Assembly: GCF_003627215.1 (NCBI RefSeq)
Contig: NZ_CP032677.1
Coordinates: 1,059,501 to 1,123,500 of the forward strand
Source: Pseudomonas sp. Leaf58
GTDB taxonomy: Bacteria; Pseudomonadota; Gammaproteobacteria; Pseudomonadales; Pseudomonadaceae
Length of the DNA: 64,000 bases
Direction of reading: 5' to 3'
Made by a program: the position numbers and the translations under genes. A model generated the notes under the pieces. The model did not search any database and was not told the DNA's origin. It saw only the letters and a list, made by a program, of their open reading frames with translations. This document shows positions 35,989 to 45,407 of the stretch, piece after piece. Positions within the stretch are counted from its first letter, which is position 1. The number at the start of each line of letters is the position of its first letter.

Positions 35989-37332
35989 ATGGAACAGCGC
36001 AAACGCATCAGGACATTGGGCTCGTTGGCCTTGCTTGCCATCGTCGGTAGCAGCGGCGCGCAGGCTGCCGAGGCCTTTTCCAGCGAATCGAAGTGGATGA
36101 CCGGCGATTGGGGGGGGACCCGCACCGAACTGCTGGAAAAGGGCTATGACTTCACCCTCGACTATGTCGGTGAGGTGGCCGGCAACCTGCACGGCGGCTA
36201 CAACGACGACAAGACCGCGCGCTACAGCGATCAGTTTGCCCTGGGTGCACACTTGGACCTGCAGAAAATCCTTGGCTGGCACGATGCCGAGTTCAAGCTG
36301 GCGATCACCGAGCGTAGCGGCCGCAACCTGTCCAACGATCGCATCAGCGACCCGCGCGCCGGGCAGTTCAGCTCGGTGCAGGAAGTGTGGGGCCGCGGCC
36401 AGACCTGGCGCCTGACCCAGATGTGGATCAAGCAGAAGTACTTCGACGGTGCGCTGGATGTGAAATTTGGCCGCTTCGGCGAGGGCGAGGATTTCAACAG
36501 CTTCCCCTGCGACTTCCAGAACCTGGCGTTCTGCGGCTCGCAAGTGGGTAACTGGGTGGGCGGCATCTGGTACAACTGGCCGGTCAGCCAGTGGGCACTG
36601 CGGGTCAAATACAACATCACCCCGGAATTCTTCGTCCAGGTCGGTGCCTTCGAGCAGAACCCGTCGAACCTGGAAACCGGCAATGGCTTCAAGCTCAGCG
36701 GCAGCGGTACCAAGGGCGCGATCTTGCCGGTGGAGGCGGTGTGGTCACCCCAGGTCAACGGCCTGCCGGGCGAGTACCGCCTGGGTTACTACTACAGCAC
36801 GGCCAAGGCCGACGATGTGTTCGACGACGTCAATGGCAACCCGCAGGCGCTGACCGGCGAAGCCTTCAAGTCGCACTCCAGCAAGCATGGCTGGTGGGTG
36901 GTGGCGCAGCAGCAAGTCACCGCCCATGGTGGCGACATCAACCGTGGCCTCAGCCTGTTCGCCAACTTCACCGTGCACGACAAGGCCACCAACGTAGTCG
37001 ACAACTACCAGCAGGTGGGGGTGGTGTACAAGGGTGCCTTCGATGCGCGGCCCAAGGATGACATCGGCTTCGGCGTGGCCCGAATTCATGTGAATGACGA
37101 CGTGAAAAAGCGCGCCGAACTGCTCAACGCCCAGAGCGGCATCGGCGATTACGACAACCCAGGCTTCGTGCCGCTGCAGCGCACCGAGTACAACGCCGAG
37201 CTGTACTACGGCTTCCACGTCACCAACTGGCTGACCGTGCGGCCCAACCTGCAGTACATCAAGAGCCCCGGCGGGGTGGATGAGGTGGACAACGCGCTGG
37301 TCGCAGGTTTGAAGATTCAGTCGTCATTCTGA
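35989..37332 (+). CDS. oprB: Glucose/carbohydrate porin OprB
   Basis: OprB is the outer-membrane channel selective for glucose. The 447-residue precursor has a signal peptide ending near SGAQAAEAF, then the family stretch SKWMTGDWGGTRTELLEKGYDF, and a 16-strand barrel ending in NALVAGLKIQSSF with the terminal phenylalanine required for assembly. It lies 40 bases after gtsD in the same operon. Confidence 0.96.
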   Translation: MEQRKRIRTLGSLALLAIVGSSGAQAAEAFSSESKWMTGDWGGTRTELLEKGYDFTLDYVGEVAGNLHGGYNDDKTARYSDQFALGAHLDLQKILGWHDAEFKLAITERSGRNLSNDRISDPRAGQFSSVQEVWGRGQTWRLTQMWIKQKYFDGALDVKFGRFGEGEDFNSFPCDFQNLAFCGSQVGNWVGGIWYNWPVSQWALRVKYNITPEFFVQVGAFEQNPSNLETGNGFKLSGSGTKGAILPVEAVWSPQVNGLPGEYRLGYYYSTAKADDVFDDVNGNPQALTGEAFKSHSSKHGWWVVAQQQVTAHGGDINRGLSLFANFTVHDKATNVVDNYQQVGVVYKGAFDARPKDDIGFGVARIHVNDDVKKRAELLNAQSGIGDYDNPGFVPLQRTEYNAELYYGFHVTNWLTVRPNLQYIKSPGGVDEVDNALVAGLKIQSSF

Positions 37333-37343
37333 GGGCAATTGTT

Positions 37344-37405
37344 GTAAATTTACGCCAATCCATTTTCGGTTCCCGGCACCCACTGGCTTGCAGTGGTTGT
37401 CGGGG
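37344..37405. repeat. Palindrome and hairpin between oprB and the mutarotase gene
   Basis: GTAAATTTAC (37344-37353) is a perfect ten-base palindrome. CCACTG and CAGTGG, extended by CCCGGCA and TGTCGGGG with mismatches (37372-37405), form a long hairpin. It may dampen transcription after the porin gene. Confidence 0.55.
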
Positions 37406-37429
37406 ATAGGCCGAGACAGCGCTATCTCA

Positions 37430-37437
37430 AACAACAA
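37430..37437 (+). promoter_or_regulatory. Hfq/Crc target motif before the mutarotase gene
   Basis: AACAACAA, followed by AAGAG, fits AAnAAnAA and lies 13 bases before the ATG at 37450. Confidence 0.58.
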
Positions 37438-37449
37438 GAGCTCTGAACC

Positions 37450-38304
37450 ATGCCCGAACATCCGCTCCATCGCTTCTTCACCTCGCAGCGGCCGCGGCCG
37501 ACATTCGGGTGGGAGCGTTACCAGCAGCGCGATGTGCTGATCATCGATCATCCCCGTTGCCAGGCAGTGTTCAGCCGCCAGGGCGCGCAGCTGCTGCATT
37601 TTCAGCCAGCGGGTGAACGGCCCTGGCTGTGGTGCGCCGAGCAATGGCCGCAGGTGGGCGCGATACGGGGGGGCGTGCCGGTGTGCTGGCCGTGGTATGG
37701 CCGCCACCCCAGCGAAGACCTGTGGCCGGCGCATGGCTGGGCGCGGTTGCTGGACTGGAAGCTGGTAGACAGCCGCGAGGACGAGGAGGGCGTGACCCTG
37801 AAATGGCGGCTGGAGCTGTGCGACTGGCAGGTCGACCTGCATGCGCGGCTGGGTAGCCGCATGGAACTGAGCCTGAGCACCGAGCACCAAGACAGCGAAC
37901 CGTGCCAGCTGAGCCATGCGCTGCTGGCCTACTGGCGGATCAGTGACGTGTCTGAGATAGCGCTGTCTGGGCTCGAAGACATTGAAGGCTATGACCGCCT
38001 CAACCGCCAGGTTTGCCGTGAAGACGGCGCACTGAAACTCAAGGGCGGCTGCCAAAAGGTTTACCCCGGCACGCCGCGGGTGCAATTGCAGGACTCGGCC
38101 TGGCAGCGCGAGCTGTGCATCGACACCGGTGACAGCGACGACACCGTGGTCTGGCACCCGGGCAACCGCCCGCTGCTGGGCGTGACTGGCCGTGAATGCC
38201 TTGGCTTCGTCTGCGTCGAGGCTGCCAGCGGCAGTGGCGAGGGTTTAAGCCTGGCACCAGGGCAGCGTGCGCACCTGCGCCTGCAGGCGCACCGGCTTAG
38301 TTGA
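37450..38304 (+). CDS. D-hexose-6-phosphate mutarotase / aldose 1-epimerase family
   Basis: The 284-residue cytoplasmic protein interconverts anomers of glucose-6-phosphate or a related sugar. Family landmarks are [14 protein letters not shown] near residue 76, [12 protein letters not shown], and the acidic [20 protein letters not shown] and [11 protein letters not shown] toward the end. It is the last gene of the glucose uptake operon and overlaps the convergent hexR gene by eight bases at the 3' end. Confidence 0.92.
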   Translation: MPEHPLHRFFTSQRPRPTFGWERYQQRDVLIIDHPRCQAVFSRQGAQLLHFQPAGERPWLWCAEQWPQVGAIRGGVPVCWPWYGRHPSEDLWPAHGWARLLDWKLVDSREDEEGVTLKWRLELCDWQVDLHARLGSRMELSLSTEHQDSEPCQLSHALLAYWRISDVSEIALSGLEDIEGYDRLNRQVCREDGALKLKGGCQKVYPGTPRVQLQDSAWQRELCIDTGDSDDTVVWHPGNRPLLGVTGRECLGFVCVEAASGSGEGLSLAPGQRAHLRLQAHRLS

Positions 38305-39169
38305 GTTCGTCGTCCTCGATTGGGTAACGGCTGGCGTTGAGGCTTTCCTTGATCTTGCGCAGGTGCGGCTGGAAGTCCACCCCGCGGCGCAGGGTCATGC
38401 CCGTGGCCAACACGTCGAGCACGGTCAGCTGGATGATCCGCGAGGTCATCGGCATATAGATGTCGGTGTCTTCCGGCAGCGGAATATGCAGGCTCAGGCT
38501 GCAGGCATTGGCCAATGGCGAGCCGGCGGCGGTCAAGCCCAGCACCGAAGCCCCGTTTTCCCGGGCCAGGCGGGCCACGTCCACCAGTTCGCGGGTACGC
38601 CCGGTGTAGGAAATGATCACAAACAGGTCGCCGGTGTGCGCCACCGAGGCCAGCATGCGCTGCATCAACACGTCGGCGTGGGCCGACACTGCCAGGTTGA
38701 AGCGGAAGAACTTGTGCTGTGCATCCAGAGCCACTGGGGCCGAGGCGCCCAGGCCGAAGAAGTGGATTTGCCGGGCCTGGATCATCATGTCCACGGCACG
38801 GCTGACTTGCTGCGGGTCGAGTTGCTGGCAGGCGCTGTCGAGCGAGGCGATGGCACTGGCGAAAATTTTCTGGGTGTAGGCCGCCGGGTCGTCGTCGGCC
38901 TCCACTGCGCGGCTGACGTAGGCAGCGCCGCTGGCCAGGCTCTGTGCCAGCTGCAGCTTGAGCTCGGGGTAGCCGCTGACGCCAAACGAGCGGCAGAAGC
39001 GGTTGACGGTTGGTTCGCTGACCTTGGCCGCCTGGGCCAGCGCAGCGATGCTGAAGCGGGTGGCTTGTTGCGGGTTGAGCAGGATGACTTCGGCGACTTT
39101 GCGTTCGGCCTTGTTCAGCTCGTCGAGGCGTCCCTGGATCTGTTCCAGGAGGTTTCGCACGCGGTCCAT
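38297..39169 (-). CDS. hexR: HexR, RpiR family repressor of glucose metabolism
   Basis: HexR represses zwf, edd and gap and is released by KDPG. The 290-residue protein starts at the ATG at 39169 ([22 protein letters not shown]) with an RpiR helix-turn-helix ([22 protein letters not shown]) and has a C-terminal SIS sugar-phosphate domain ([17 protein letters not shown] and [17 protein letters not shown]). It is divergent from zwf-pgl-eda. Confidence 0.97.
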   Translation of the reverse strand: MDRVRNLLEQIQGRLDELNKAERKVAEVILLNPQQATRFSIAALAQAAKVSEPTVNRFCRSFGVSGYPELKLQLAQSLASGAAYVSRAVEADDDPAAYTQKIFASAIASLDSACQQLDPQQVSRAVDMMIQARQIHFFGLGASAPVALDAQHKFFRFNLAVSAHADVLMQRMLASVAHTGDLFVIISYTGRTRELVDVARLARENGASVLGLTAAGSPLANACSLSLHIPLPEDTDIYMPMTSRIIQLTVLDVLATGMTLRRGVDFQPHLRKIKESLNASRYPIEDDELN

Positions 39170-39261
39170 GGGTGTGTCCTTGGGTCGGGAAGACAGCCGG
39201 CTGTGGTAGCAGCAGGCTTTTTGCACGGTCGTCTATCGTACTGTCGGCGCGGTTGGCGTAC

Positions 39262-39287
39262 CACTTGTCTGTAACACTTGTGTGTAA
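39262..39287. repeat. Tandem 13-base repeat upstream of zwf
   Basis: CACTTGTCTGTAA and CACTTGTGTGTAA are directly adjacent copies differing at one base, and abut the HexR box. They may be activator sites or part of the divergent hexR promoter. Confidence 0.6.
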
Positions 39288-39306
39288 TGTTGTGGTTTTT
39301 ACTACA
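39288..39306. promoter_or_regulatory. HexR box of zwf
   Basis: TGTTGT-GGTTTTT-ACTACA matches TTGT-N7-ACAA with one mismatch and extends the dyad to six bases per arm. It lies in the hexR-zwf gap. Confidence 0.65.
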
Positions 39307-39371
39307 TTTACCCTTGAAAACCGTATCTGAAAGCGGTATTCCTAGACCAACTTTAGGAAAGAACCAACATC

Positions 39372-40841
39372 ATGGCTTCGATCAGTGTAGAACCTTGCAC
39401 CTTTGCCCTGTTTGGCGCCCTCGGCGACCTGGCATTGCGCAAGCTGTTTCCCGCGCTTTACCAGCTCGACCGGGCCAACCTGTTGCACCCGGATACCCGT
39501 CTGCTGGCGCTGGCCCGCGAGGCCGGTAGTGCACAGGATCACCTGAACACCATTGAAGCGCACTTGCGCCGGCATGTGCCCGAGGCCGATATCGAGCCCG
39601 CTGCACTCGGCCGATTCCTTGCCCGGCTGGGCTACCAGCACCTGGACTTCCTCCAGCCCGAAGGTTATCAAGCCCTGGCCGAGCAATTGCCCGGTGAATT
39701 GCCGCTGATCGCCTACTTCGCCACCGCTGCGGCGGTGTACGGGGCCATTTGCGAAAACCTCGACAAGGCCGGGCTGGCCGCGCGTACTCGGGTGGTGCTG
39801 GAAAAACCCATCGGCCACGACCTAGAGTCGTCGCGCCGGGTCAACGATGCCGTGGCGCGGTTCTTCCCCGAGAGCCGGGTCTACCGCATCGACCACTACC
39901 TGGGCAAAGAAACGGTGCAAAACCTGATTGCCCTGCGCTTTGCCAATAGCCTGTTCGAAACCCAGTGGAACCAGAATTCCATCTCCCATGTGGAGATTAC
40001 CGTCGCTGAAAAGGTGGGTATCGAAGGCCGTTGGGGCTATTTCGACAAGGCCGGCCAGCTGCGCGACATGATCCAGAACCACCTGTTGCAGCTGCTGTGC
40101 CTGATCGCCATGGACCCGCCCAGCGAACTGTCCGCCGATGCCATTCGCGACGAGAAGGTAAAGGTGCTAAAGGCACTGGCACCGATCACTGGCGACGGGT
40201 TGAGCACCCGTGTGGTGCGCGGGCAGTACATCGCCGGCTACAGCGAAGGCAAGCCGGTACCGGGTTACCTGGAAGAAGACAACGCCAACGCCCAGAGCGA
40301 CACCGAAACTTTCGTCGCCCTGCGTGCCGACATCCGCAACTGGCGCTGGTCGGGCGTGCCGTTCTACCTGCGTACCGGCAAACGCATGCCGCAAAAGCTG
40401 TCGCAAATCGTCATTCACTTCAAAGAAACGCCGCATTACATCTTCGCCCCGGAACAGCGTTTGCAGATCGGTAACAAGCTGATCATCCGCCTGCAACCGG
40501 ACGAAGGCATTTCTTTACGGGTGATGACCAAGGAGCAGGGCCTGGACAAGGGCATGCAACTGCGCAGCGGCCCGTTGCAGCTGAATTTTTCCGACACCTG
40601 GCGCAGTACAAGGATTCCGGATGCCTACGAGCGGCTTTTGCTCGAGGTCATGCGCGGCAATCAGAACCTGTTCGTGCGCAAGGACGAAATCGAATATGCC
40701 TGGAAGTGGTGCGACCAGTTGATCGCCGGCTGGCGTAACGCGGGCGATGCGCCCAAGCCTTATGCAGCGGGCTCCTGGGGGCCGATGAGCTCGATTGCAC
40801 TGATCACACGCGATGGGAGGGCGTGGTATGGGGATATCTGA
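39372..40841 (+). CDS. zwf: Glucose-6-phosphate 1-dehydrogenase
   Basis: Zwf oxidises glucose-6-phosphate to 6-phosphogluconolactone with NAD(P). The 489-residue product has the dinucleotide motif [19 protein letters not shown], the substrate-binding [13 protein letters not shown] with the essential histidine and lysine, and EKPIGHDL. It leads zwf-pgl-eda; its end overlaps pgl by 14 bases. Confidence 0.97.
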   Translation: MASISVEPCTFALFGALGDLALRKLFPALYQLDRANLLHPDTRLLALAREAGSAQDHLNTIEAHLRRHVPEADIEPAALGRFLARLGYQHLDFLQPEGYQALAEQLPGELPLIAYFATAAAVYGAICENLDKAGLAARTRVVLEKPIGHDLESSRRVNDAVARFFPESRVYRIDHYLGKETVQNLIALRFANSLFETQWNQNSISHVEITVAEKVGIEGRWGYFDKAGQLRDMIQNHLLQLLCLIAMDPPSELSADAIRDEKVKVLKALAPITGDGLSTRVVRGQYIAGYSEGKPVPGYLEEDNANAQSDTETFVALRADIRNWRWSGVPFYLRTGKRMPQKLSQIVIHFKETPHYIFAPEQRLQIGNKLIIRLQPDEGISLRVMTKEQGLDKGMQLRSGPLQLNFSDTWRSTRIPDAYERLLLEVMRGNQNLFVRKDEIEYAWKWCDQLIAGWRNAGDAPKPYAAGSWGPMSSIALITRDGRAWYGDI

Positions 40842-41541
40842 ACTGAAACTGCCAGTAACTGTGAAGGTGCACGCACTGGCAGATGCCAAAACGTTGGCCG
40901 CAACCCAGGCCCATGATGTGGCCGAACGCCTGCGCGCAGCCATTGCCGCCAAGGGCCAGGCCTGTGTGGTGCTGTCTGGTGGCCGCAGCCCGGTGCCGTT
41001 CCTGGAGAAGCTGGCCAGCGAACAGCTGGACTGGGCCAAGGTCACCGTCAGCCTGGCCGATGAGCGCTGGGTGCCGGTCGAGCACGCCGACAGCAACGCC
41101 GGCCTGCTCGCTCGCCACCTGTTCAAGGGCGCGGCGGCCAAGGCCAGTTTCGTTGGCCTGTACCAGCAGGCGGAGAACCTCGATGCCGCGGCGGCCAAGG
41201 CCGATCAGGCCTTGGCCAACCTGCCGCCGATCGACGTACTGGTGCTGGGCATGGGTGACGATGGCCATACCGCCTCGCTGTTCCCCGCCAGCCCCAACCT
41301 GGAGGCAGGCCTCGACCTGTCCTGCCCACGCCGCTGCCTGCCCTTGCTGGCGCCGAGCGTGCCGCACCAGCGCTTGTCGATGACTCGCTCGCTGCTTGCC
41401 AGCGCCGCTTTCACCGCGCTGTCCGTACAAGGGCAGAGCAAACTCGCTACCCTGCGCGCTGCGCTGGCTGGCAACGACCTTACTGAAATGCCGATTCGTG
41501 CTTTTCTTCACGACCCCCTGGACATCTACTGGTGCCCATGA
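40828..41541 (+). CDS. pgl: 6-Phosphogluconolactonase
   Basis: Pgl hydrolyses the lactone made by Zwf. The 237-residue product begins at the ATG at 40828 behind GGGAGG, overlapping zwf. Family motifs are [33 protein letters not shown] and [16 protein letters not shown] with the catalytic histidine. It is the middle gene of zwf-pgl-eda. Confidence 0.95.
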   Translation: MGISELKLPVTVKVHALADAKTLAATQAHDVAERLRAAIAAKGQACVVLSGGRSPVPFLEKLASEQLDWAKVTVSLADERWVPVEHADSNAGLLARHLFKGAAAKASFVGLYQQAENLDAAAAKADQALANLPPIDVLVLGMGDDGHTASLFPASPNLEAGLDLSCPRRCLPLLAPSVPHQRLSMTRSLLASAAFTALSVQGQSKLATLRAALAGNDLTEMPIRAFLHDPLDIYWCP

Positions 41542-41558
41542 GCCAAGGATCCACAATC

Positions 41559-42239
41559 ATGACCACCCTCGAACGCCCACAGCCTATGCTCTCGATGGCC
41601 GACAAGGCCGCACGGATCGACGCCATCTGCGAAAAAGCGCGCATTTTGCCGGTGATCACCATCGCCCGCGAAGAAGACATCCTGCCGCTGGCTGATGCCC
41701 TGGCTGCCGGCGGTATCCGTACTTTGGAAGTAACCTTGCGCTCGCAGCATGGCCTAAAGGCTATCCAGGTGCTGCGCGAACAGCGCCCGGAGCTGTGTGT
41801 CGGCGCCGGCACCGTGCTCGATCGCAGCATGTTCGCCGCCGTTGAAGCCGCAGGCGCACAATTCGTTGTTACCCCGGGTATTACCCAGGACATTCTCGAG
41901 GCTGGCGTGGACAGCGAAATCCCACTGCTGCCGGGTATCAGCACGCCGTCCGAGATCATGATGGGCTATGCCCTGGGCTATCGCCGCTTCAAGCTGTTCC
42001 CGGCAGAGATTAGCGGCGGCGTCGCGGCGATCAAGGCCTTTGGCGGCCCGTTCGGCGACATTCGTTTCTGCCCAACCGGCGGCGTGAACCCCGCCAATGT
42101 GCGCAACTACATGGCATTGCCCAATGTGATGTGTGTGGGCGGGACATGGATGCTCGACAGCAGCTGGATCAAGAACGGTGACTGGGCGCGGATCGAAGCG
42201 TGCAGTGCGGAGGCGATGGCGCTGCTGGACGCTAACTGA
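41559..42239 (+). CDS. eda: KDPG aldolase (2-dehydro-3-deoxyphosphogluconate aldolase)
   Basis: Eda splits KDPG into pyruvate and glyceraldehyde-3-phosphate. From the ATG at 41559 (AAGGAT upstream) the product has 226 residues with RTLEVTLRSQHGLKAI, the catalytic glutamate region, VGAGTVLD and the Schiff-base lysine in RRFKLFPAEISGG. It ends zwf-pgl-eda and is followed by a Rho-independent terminator. Confidence 0.96.
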   Translation: MTTLERPQPMLSMADKAARIDAICEKARILPVITIAREEDILPLADALAAGGIRTLEVTLRSQHGLKAIQVLREQRPELCVGAGTVLDRSMFAAVEAAGAQFVVTPGITQDILEAGVDSEIPLLPGISTPSEIMMGYALGYRRFKLFPAEISGGVAAIKAFGGPFGDIRFCPTGGVNPANVRNYMALPNVMCVGGTWMLDSSWIKNGDWARIEACSAEAMALLDAN

Positions 42240-42264
42240 ATTTGTTGTGTGCTTTACGGCTTAT

Positions 42265-42292
42265 GGGGCGCTTGGTCGGCGCCCCTTTTTTT
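42265..42292 (+). terminator. Rho-independent terminator of zwf-pgl-eda
   Basis: GGGGCGC and GCGCCCC pair around a seven-base loop and are followed by seven T residues. Confidence 0.88.
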
Positions 42293-42317
42293 GCCTGCAA
42301 TTGTTGTGTTGCCTGTA

Positions 42318-42397
42318 CTGGCCCTTTCGCGGGCAAGCCCGCTCCTACAGGGGCTGCAAAACGCCTGTAGGCGCGGGCTTACCCGCGAAGAGGCCGG
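42318..42397. repeat. Paired REP element
   Basis: Inverted copies of the GCGGGCAAGCCCGC-type unit with GCTCCTAC-like flanks lie between the eda and leuA terminators. Confidence 0.85.
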
Positions 42398-42409
42398 GAC
42401 AAGGCCAAC

Positions 42410-42440
42410 AAAAAAGCCCGCATCAAACGATGCGGGCTTT
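42410..42440 (-). terminator. Rho-independent terminator of leuA
   Basis: GCCCGCATC and GATGCGGGC pair around a four-base loop; on the minus strand six T residues follow. The element lies 20 bases after the leuA stop and also carries a short A/T flank for the other direction. Confidence 0.85.
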
Positions 42441-42460
42441 CTCATTCATCATGCGAGGGC

Positions 42461-44134
42461 TCAGGCCGCCTTGGCTTCCTGCTGGCTAAGCGAGCGGTTC
42501 AGCGCACTGAACAGGGCCTTGAAGCTGGCGGTGGTGATGTTTTCATCGATACCCACACCGTGCACTGGGCGGCCACCGGCCACGCGCAGTTCGATATACG
42601 CCGCCGCCTTGGCGTTGGTGCCTGCACCAATGGCGTGCTCGTTATAGTCCATGATTTCCACGGCAATCGGCAGGCCGGCTACCAGCGCTTCCAGTGCGCC
42701 GTTGCCCTTGCCGCGCCAGTGCAGGGTGGTCTCGCCTTCACCGGCGACTTCCACTTCCACGGCGCTATGGCCGTTTTCTTCCTGCAGGCGATGGCTGACC
42801 AGTGCATACGGGGCGTTAGCCTGGAGGTATTCCTTGTGCAGCAGGCTGTAGATCTGCTGAGCGGTCATTTCCAGGCCCAGGCGGTCGGTTTCACCTTGTA
42901 CCACTTGGCTGAATTCGATTTGCATGCGGCGCGGCAGGCTGATGCCGTATTCCTGCTCGAGCAGGTAGGTAATGCCGCCTTTACCCGACTGGCTGTTGAC
43001 GCGGATCACCGCCTCGTAGCTGCGGCCGATGTCGGCCGGGTCGATTGGCAGGTAGGGCACTTCCCACAGCTCACCGTCCTGCTGCTTGGCGAAGCCCTTG
43101 CGGATGGCATCCTGGTGCGAGCCGGAGAATGCGGTGTGGACCAGGTCGCCGACATACGGGTGACGCGGGTGCACCGGCAGCTGGTTGCACTCTTCGACCA
43201 CCTTGCGCACGCCGTCGATGTCGGAGAAATCCAGTTGCGGGTCAATGCCTTGGGTGTAGAGGTTCAACGCCAGGGTCACCAGGTCGACGTTGCCGGTACG
43301 CTCGCCGTTGCCGAACAGGCAGCCTTCGGCACGGTCGGCGCCAGCCATCAGGCCCAGTTCGGTGGCGGCGATGCCAGTGCCACGGTCGTTGTGGCAGTGC
43401 AGGCTGATGATCACGCTGTCACGGCGGTTGACGTTGCGGCAGAACCACTCGATCTGGTCGGCGTAGATGTTTGGCGTGGCATTTTCTACGGTCGCCGGCA
43501 GGTTGAGGATGACCTTGTGCTCGGGCGTCGGGTTCCACACCTCGATCACCGCGTCACAGACCTCTTTGGCGAAGTCCAGTTCGGTGGCGCTGAAGGTTTC
43601 CGGCGAGTACTGGAAGGTCCAGTGGGTTTCCGGCTGCTGGGCGGCATATTTGACGAACAGTTTGGCCGCGTTCACCGCGATGTCCTTCACGCCTTGCTTG
43701 TCCTGGTTGAAGACGATGCGGCGGAACGACGGGCTGGTGGCGTTGTACAGGTGAACAATGGCCTTTTTGGCCCCGCGCAGCGACTCGAAGGTGCGCGCGA
43801 TGAGGTCTTCACGAGCTTGGGTGAGGACCTGAATGGTGGTGTCATCCGGGATGTGGCCGTCTTCGATCAACGTGCGGACGAAGTCAAAATCGGTCTGCGA
43901 AGCGGATGGGAACGACGCTTCGATCTGCTTCACGCCAACCTGCACCAAGGTCTTCCAGAAGCGCAGTTTCTTCTCCGAATCCATCGGCTCGATCAGCGAC
44001 TGGTTGCCATCACGCAGGTCGGAACTGCACCAGATCGGCGCGGCGGTGATGGACTTCGACGGCCAGGTACGATCAGGCAGGTCGATGGTCGGGAACGCGC
44101 GGTATTTCTTCGAAGGGTCTTTGAGCATGGTCAT
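42461..44134 (-). CDS. leuA: 2-Isopropylmalate synthase
   Basis: LeuA condenses 2-oxoisovalerate with acetyl-CoA, the first step of leucine synthesis, and is inhibited by leucine. The 557-residue product belongs to the longer class of LeuA, with [18 protein letters not shown], the metal-binding [30 protein letters not shown] and a C-terminal LeuA dimer/regulatory domain. AAGGA lies eight bases before the ATG. About 75 bases further upstream is a leucine-rich leader peptide with a hairpin, suggesting control by leucine supply. Confidence 0.96.
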   Translation of the reverse strand: MTMLKDPSKKYRAFPTIDLPDRTWPSKSITAAPIWCSSDLRDGNQSLIEPMDSEKKLRFWKTLVQVGVKQIEASFPSASQTDFDFVRTLIEDGHIPDDTTIQVLTQAREDLIARTFESLRGAKKAIVHLYNATSPSFRRIVFNQDKQGVKDIAVNAAKLFVKYAAQQPETHWTFQYSPETFSATELDFAKEVCDAVIEVWNPTPEHKVILNLPATVENATPNIYADQIEWFCRNVNRRDSVIISLHCHNDRGTGIAATELGLMAGADRAEGCLFGNGERTGNVDLVTLALNLYTQGIDPQLDFSDIDGVRKVVEECNQLPVHPRHPYVGDLVHTAFSGSHQDAIRKGFAKQQDGELWEVPYLPIDPADIGRSYEAVIRVNSQSGKGGITYLLEQEYGISLPRRMQIEFSQVVQGETDRLGLEMTAQQIYSLLHKEYLQANAPYALVSHRLQEENGHSAVEVEVAGEGETTLHWRGKGNGALEALVAGLPIAVEIMDYNEHAIGAGTNAKAAAYIELRVAGGRPVHGVGIDENITTASFKALFSALNRSLSQQEAKAA

Positions 44135-44210
44135 GGAAGCAATCCTTTTGTGTGCGGCCGAGATCGGGCCTGCCGAGCGATAACGAGATGAAAGGGCGAG
44201 GCGACGCGAT

Positions 44211-44288
44211 TCAGCCTGGTAGTCGGGCGCTGACCAGGCAGAGGCTGCGATGTTGTCGGAGCAGAATGAGGGTGCTGAAGGTTTTCAT
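44211..44288 (-). CDS. Candidate leuA leader peptide
   Basis: A 25-residue frame, [20 protein letters not shown] followed by ARLPG and a stop, ends 76 bases before leuA. Six of 25 residues are leucine, with three in LILL. Its 3' end forms the hairpin GCCTGGT-N12-ACCAGGC (44239-44214), whose second arm reaches to the base before the stop codon, so the position of a stalled ribosome would decide the folding. A likely promoter ends within about ten bases of its ATG, so it may be the first codon of the transcript. No T-rich terminator is visible, so control may act on translation or Rho. The frame is too short to be sure on its own. Confidence 0.62.
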   Translation of the reverse strand: MKTFSTLILLRQHRSLCLVSARLPG

Positions 44289-44295
44289 GCCTTCA

Positions 44296-44324
44296 AACTT
44301 AACCAGTGGGGTGGGGGATGGCAA
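44296..44324 (-). promoter_or_regulatory. Probable leuA promoter
   Basis: TTGCCA (44324-44319) matches five of six -35 bases; TAAGTT (44301-44296), 17 bases on, is a weak -10. The predicted start lies at about 44288-44290, at or next to the leader peptide ATG. Confidence 0.5.
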
Positions 44325-44576
44325 GCGTTCGCCAAAAATTGAGAGGAATGCTTAAAAAAAGCTATTAGGCGAGATTTTATGGCTGGAATATGGTGCTTGG
44401 TTATTGTTTGTTGCGCGGTATTTTTCGATGGCGCAACAGACTGGAATTGGGGTGGCAGTGCTGGCCTGTTCGCGGGTAAACCCGCTACTACAAAGGACAG
44501 CGCAGCCTTCAGATGCGGCACGAACCCTGTAGGAGCGGGTTTACCCGCGAAGAGGCCAGCACTGCCAACACACATC
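44325..44576. other. Region between leuA promoter and the M23 peptidase gene
   Basis: This stretch contains an AT-rich segment upstream of the leuA promoter and then a long inverted REP at 44454-44567. I see no further gene. Confidence 0.6.
44454..44567. repeat. Long inverted REP pair
   Basis: The arms run from GCAGTGCTGGCCTGTTCGCG and its complement through GGGTAAACCCGCT, about 33 bases with very few mismatches, separated by about 48 bases. It follows the M23 peptidase gene by ten bases and may serve as its terminator. Confidence 0.85.
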
Positions 44577-45404
44577 TCAAGGCTGGAACGCGCCAATGAA
44601 AATCGCCGGGTCCACCCGTGCATCGTTCAGGCTGACATTCCAGTGCATGTGCGGCCCGGTAGCCCGCCCGGTCGAGCCCACCCGGCCGACCACTTCGCCC
44701 CGGCGCAACTGCTGGCCGACCTGCACATCGATCTTCGACATGTGGCAGAACATGCTGATAAAGCCTTGCCCATGGTCGACGAACACCGTGCGGCCATTGA
44801 AGAAGTAATCCCCCACCAGAATCACCTTGCCATTGGCCGGGGTCTTGATTGGCGTACCGGCTGGCACCGCAAAGTCGAGCCCGGCATGCGGGTTACGTTC
44901 TTCACCATTGAAAAAGCGCCGCACACCGAACTTGCTCGACAGCGGGCCACTGACCGGCTTGTCGAGGATCAGGTTGCTCGGCAGGCTTGGGCTGAAGCTG
45001 CGGTAGGCGTTGATCTGTTCGGCCAGTTCGCGGTCGATGCGCTTGAGGTCGGCCGGGTTCGGGTTGACCTGGCGGGTGTTCTTCAGGGTGATGCGCTGCT
45101 CGGGGTACTTTTTGTTGCCTACGCTGAACGGCAGGCTGCGCTCACCCTGGCTCAGTACTGCGGTGCCAGGCTTTTGGGTCAACGGGATGCCGACGATGGC
45201 CAGCCAGTTGTCCTGCTCCTTCACCACCAGCACCGGCTTGCCGTCGAAGCGGGCGCTGGGCGCGCTGGCGGCGGGGCCGAGGTCAACCACCGCGACGCCG
45301 CCAGGCACCGGCTTGTTCAGCGCGCGGGTGATGTAGCTGGCCTGGGCAGCGCCGGCCAGCAGCAGAAGCGAAAGGGCAAGCAGGGGCGCGAGCAGGCGGG
45401 GCAT
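44577..45404 (-). CDS. Periplasmic M23 (LytM-type) peptidase
   Basis: The 275-residue precursor has a signal peptide (LLAPLLALSLLLLAGAAQAS) and a C-terminal zinc peptidase domain with HAGLDFAVP (HxxxD) and GPHMHWNVS (HxH), so it should be a metal-dependent endopeptidase cutting peptidoglycan cross-links, or an activator of amidases if some ligands fail. The middle carries the N-terminal LysM-free domain seen in pseudomonad relatives. It lies four bases after xseA on the same strand. Confidence 0.9.
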   Translation of the reverse strand: MPRLLAPLLALSLLLLAGAAQASYITRALNKPVPGGVAVVDLGPAASAPSARFDGKPVLVVKEQDNWLAIVGIPLTQKPGTAVLSQGERSLPFSVGNKKYPEQRITLKNTRQVNPNPADLKRIDRELAEQINAYRSFSPSLPSNLILDKPVSGPLSSKFGVRRFFNGEERNPHAGLDFAVPAGTPIKTPANGKVILVGDYFFNGRTVFVDHGQGFISMFCHMSKIDVQVGQQLRRGEVVGRVGSTGRATGPHMHWNVSLNDARVDPAIFIGAFQP

Positions 45405-45407
45405 GTG

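Noticed and set aside
42560..44191. A 543-codon frame antisense to leuA
   Set aside because: leuA is fully supported by motifs; the frame has no recognisable domain and no ribosome binding site.
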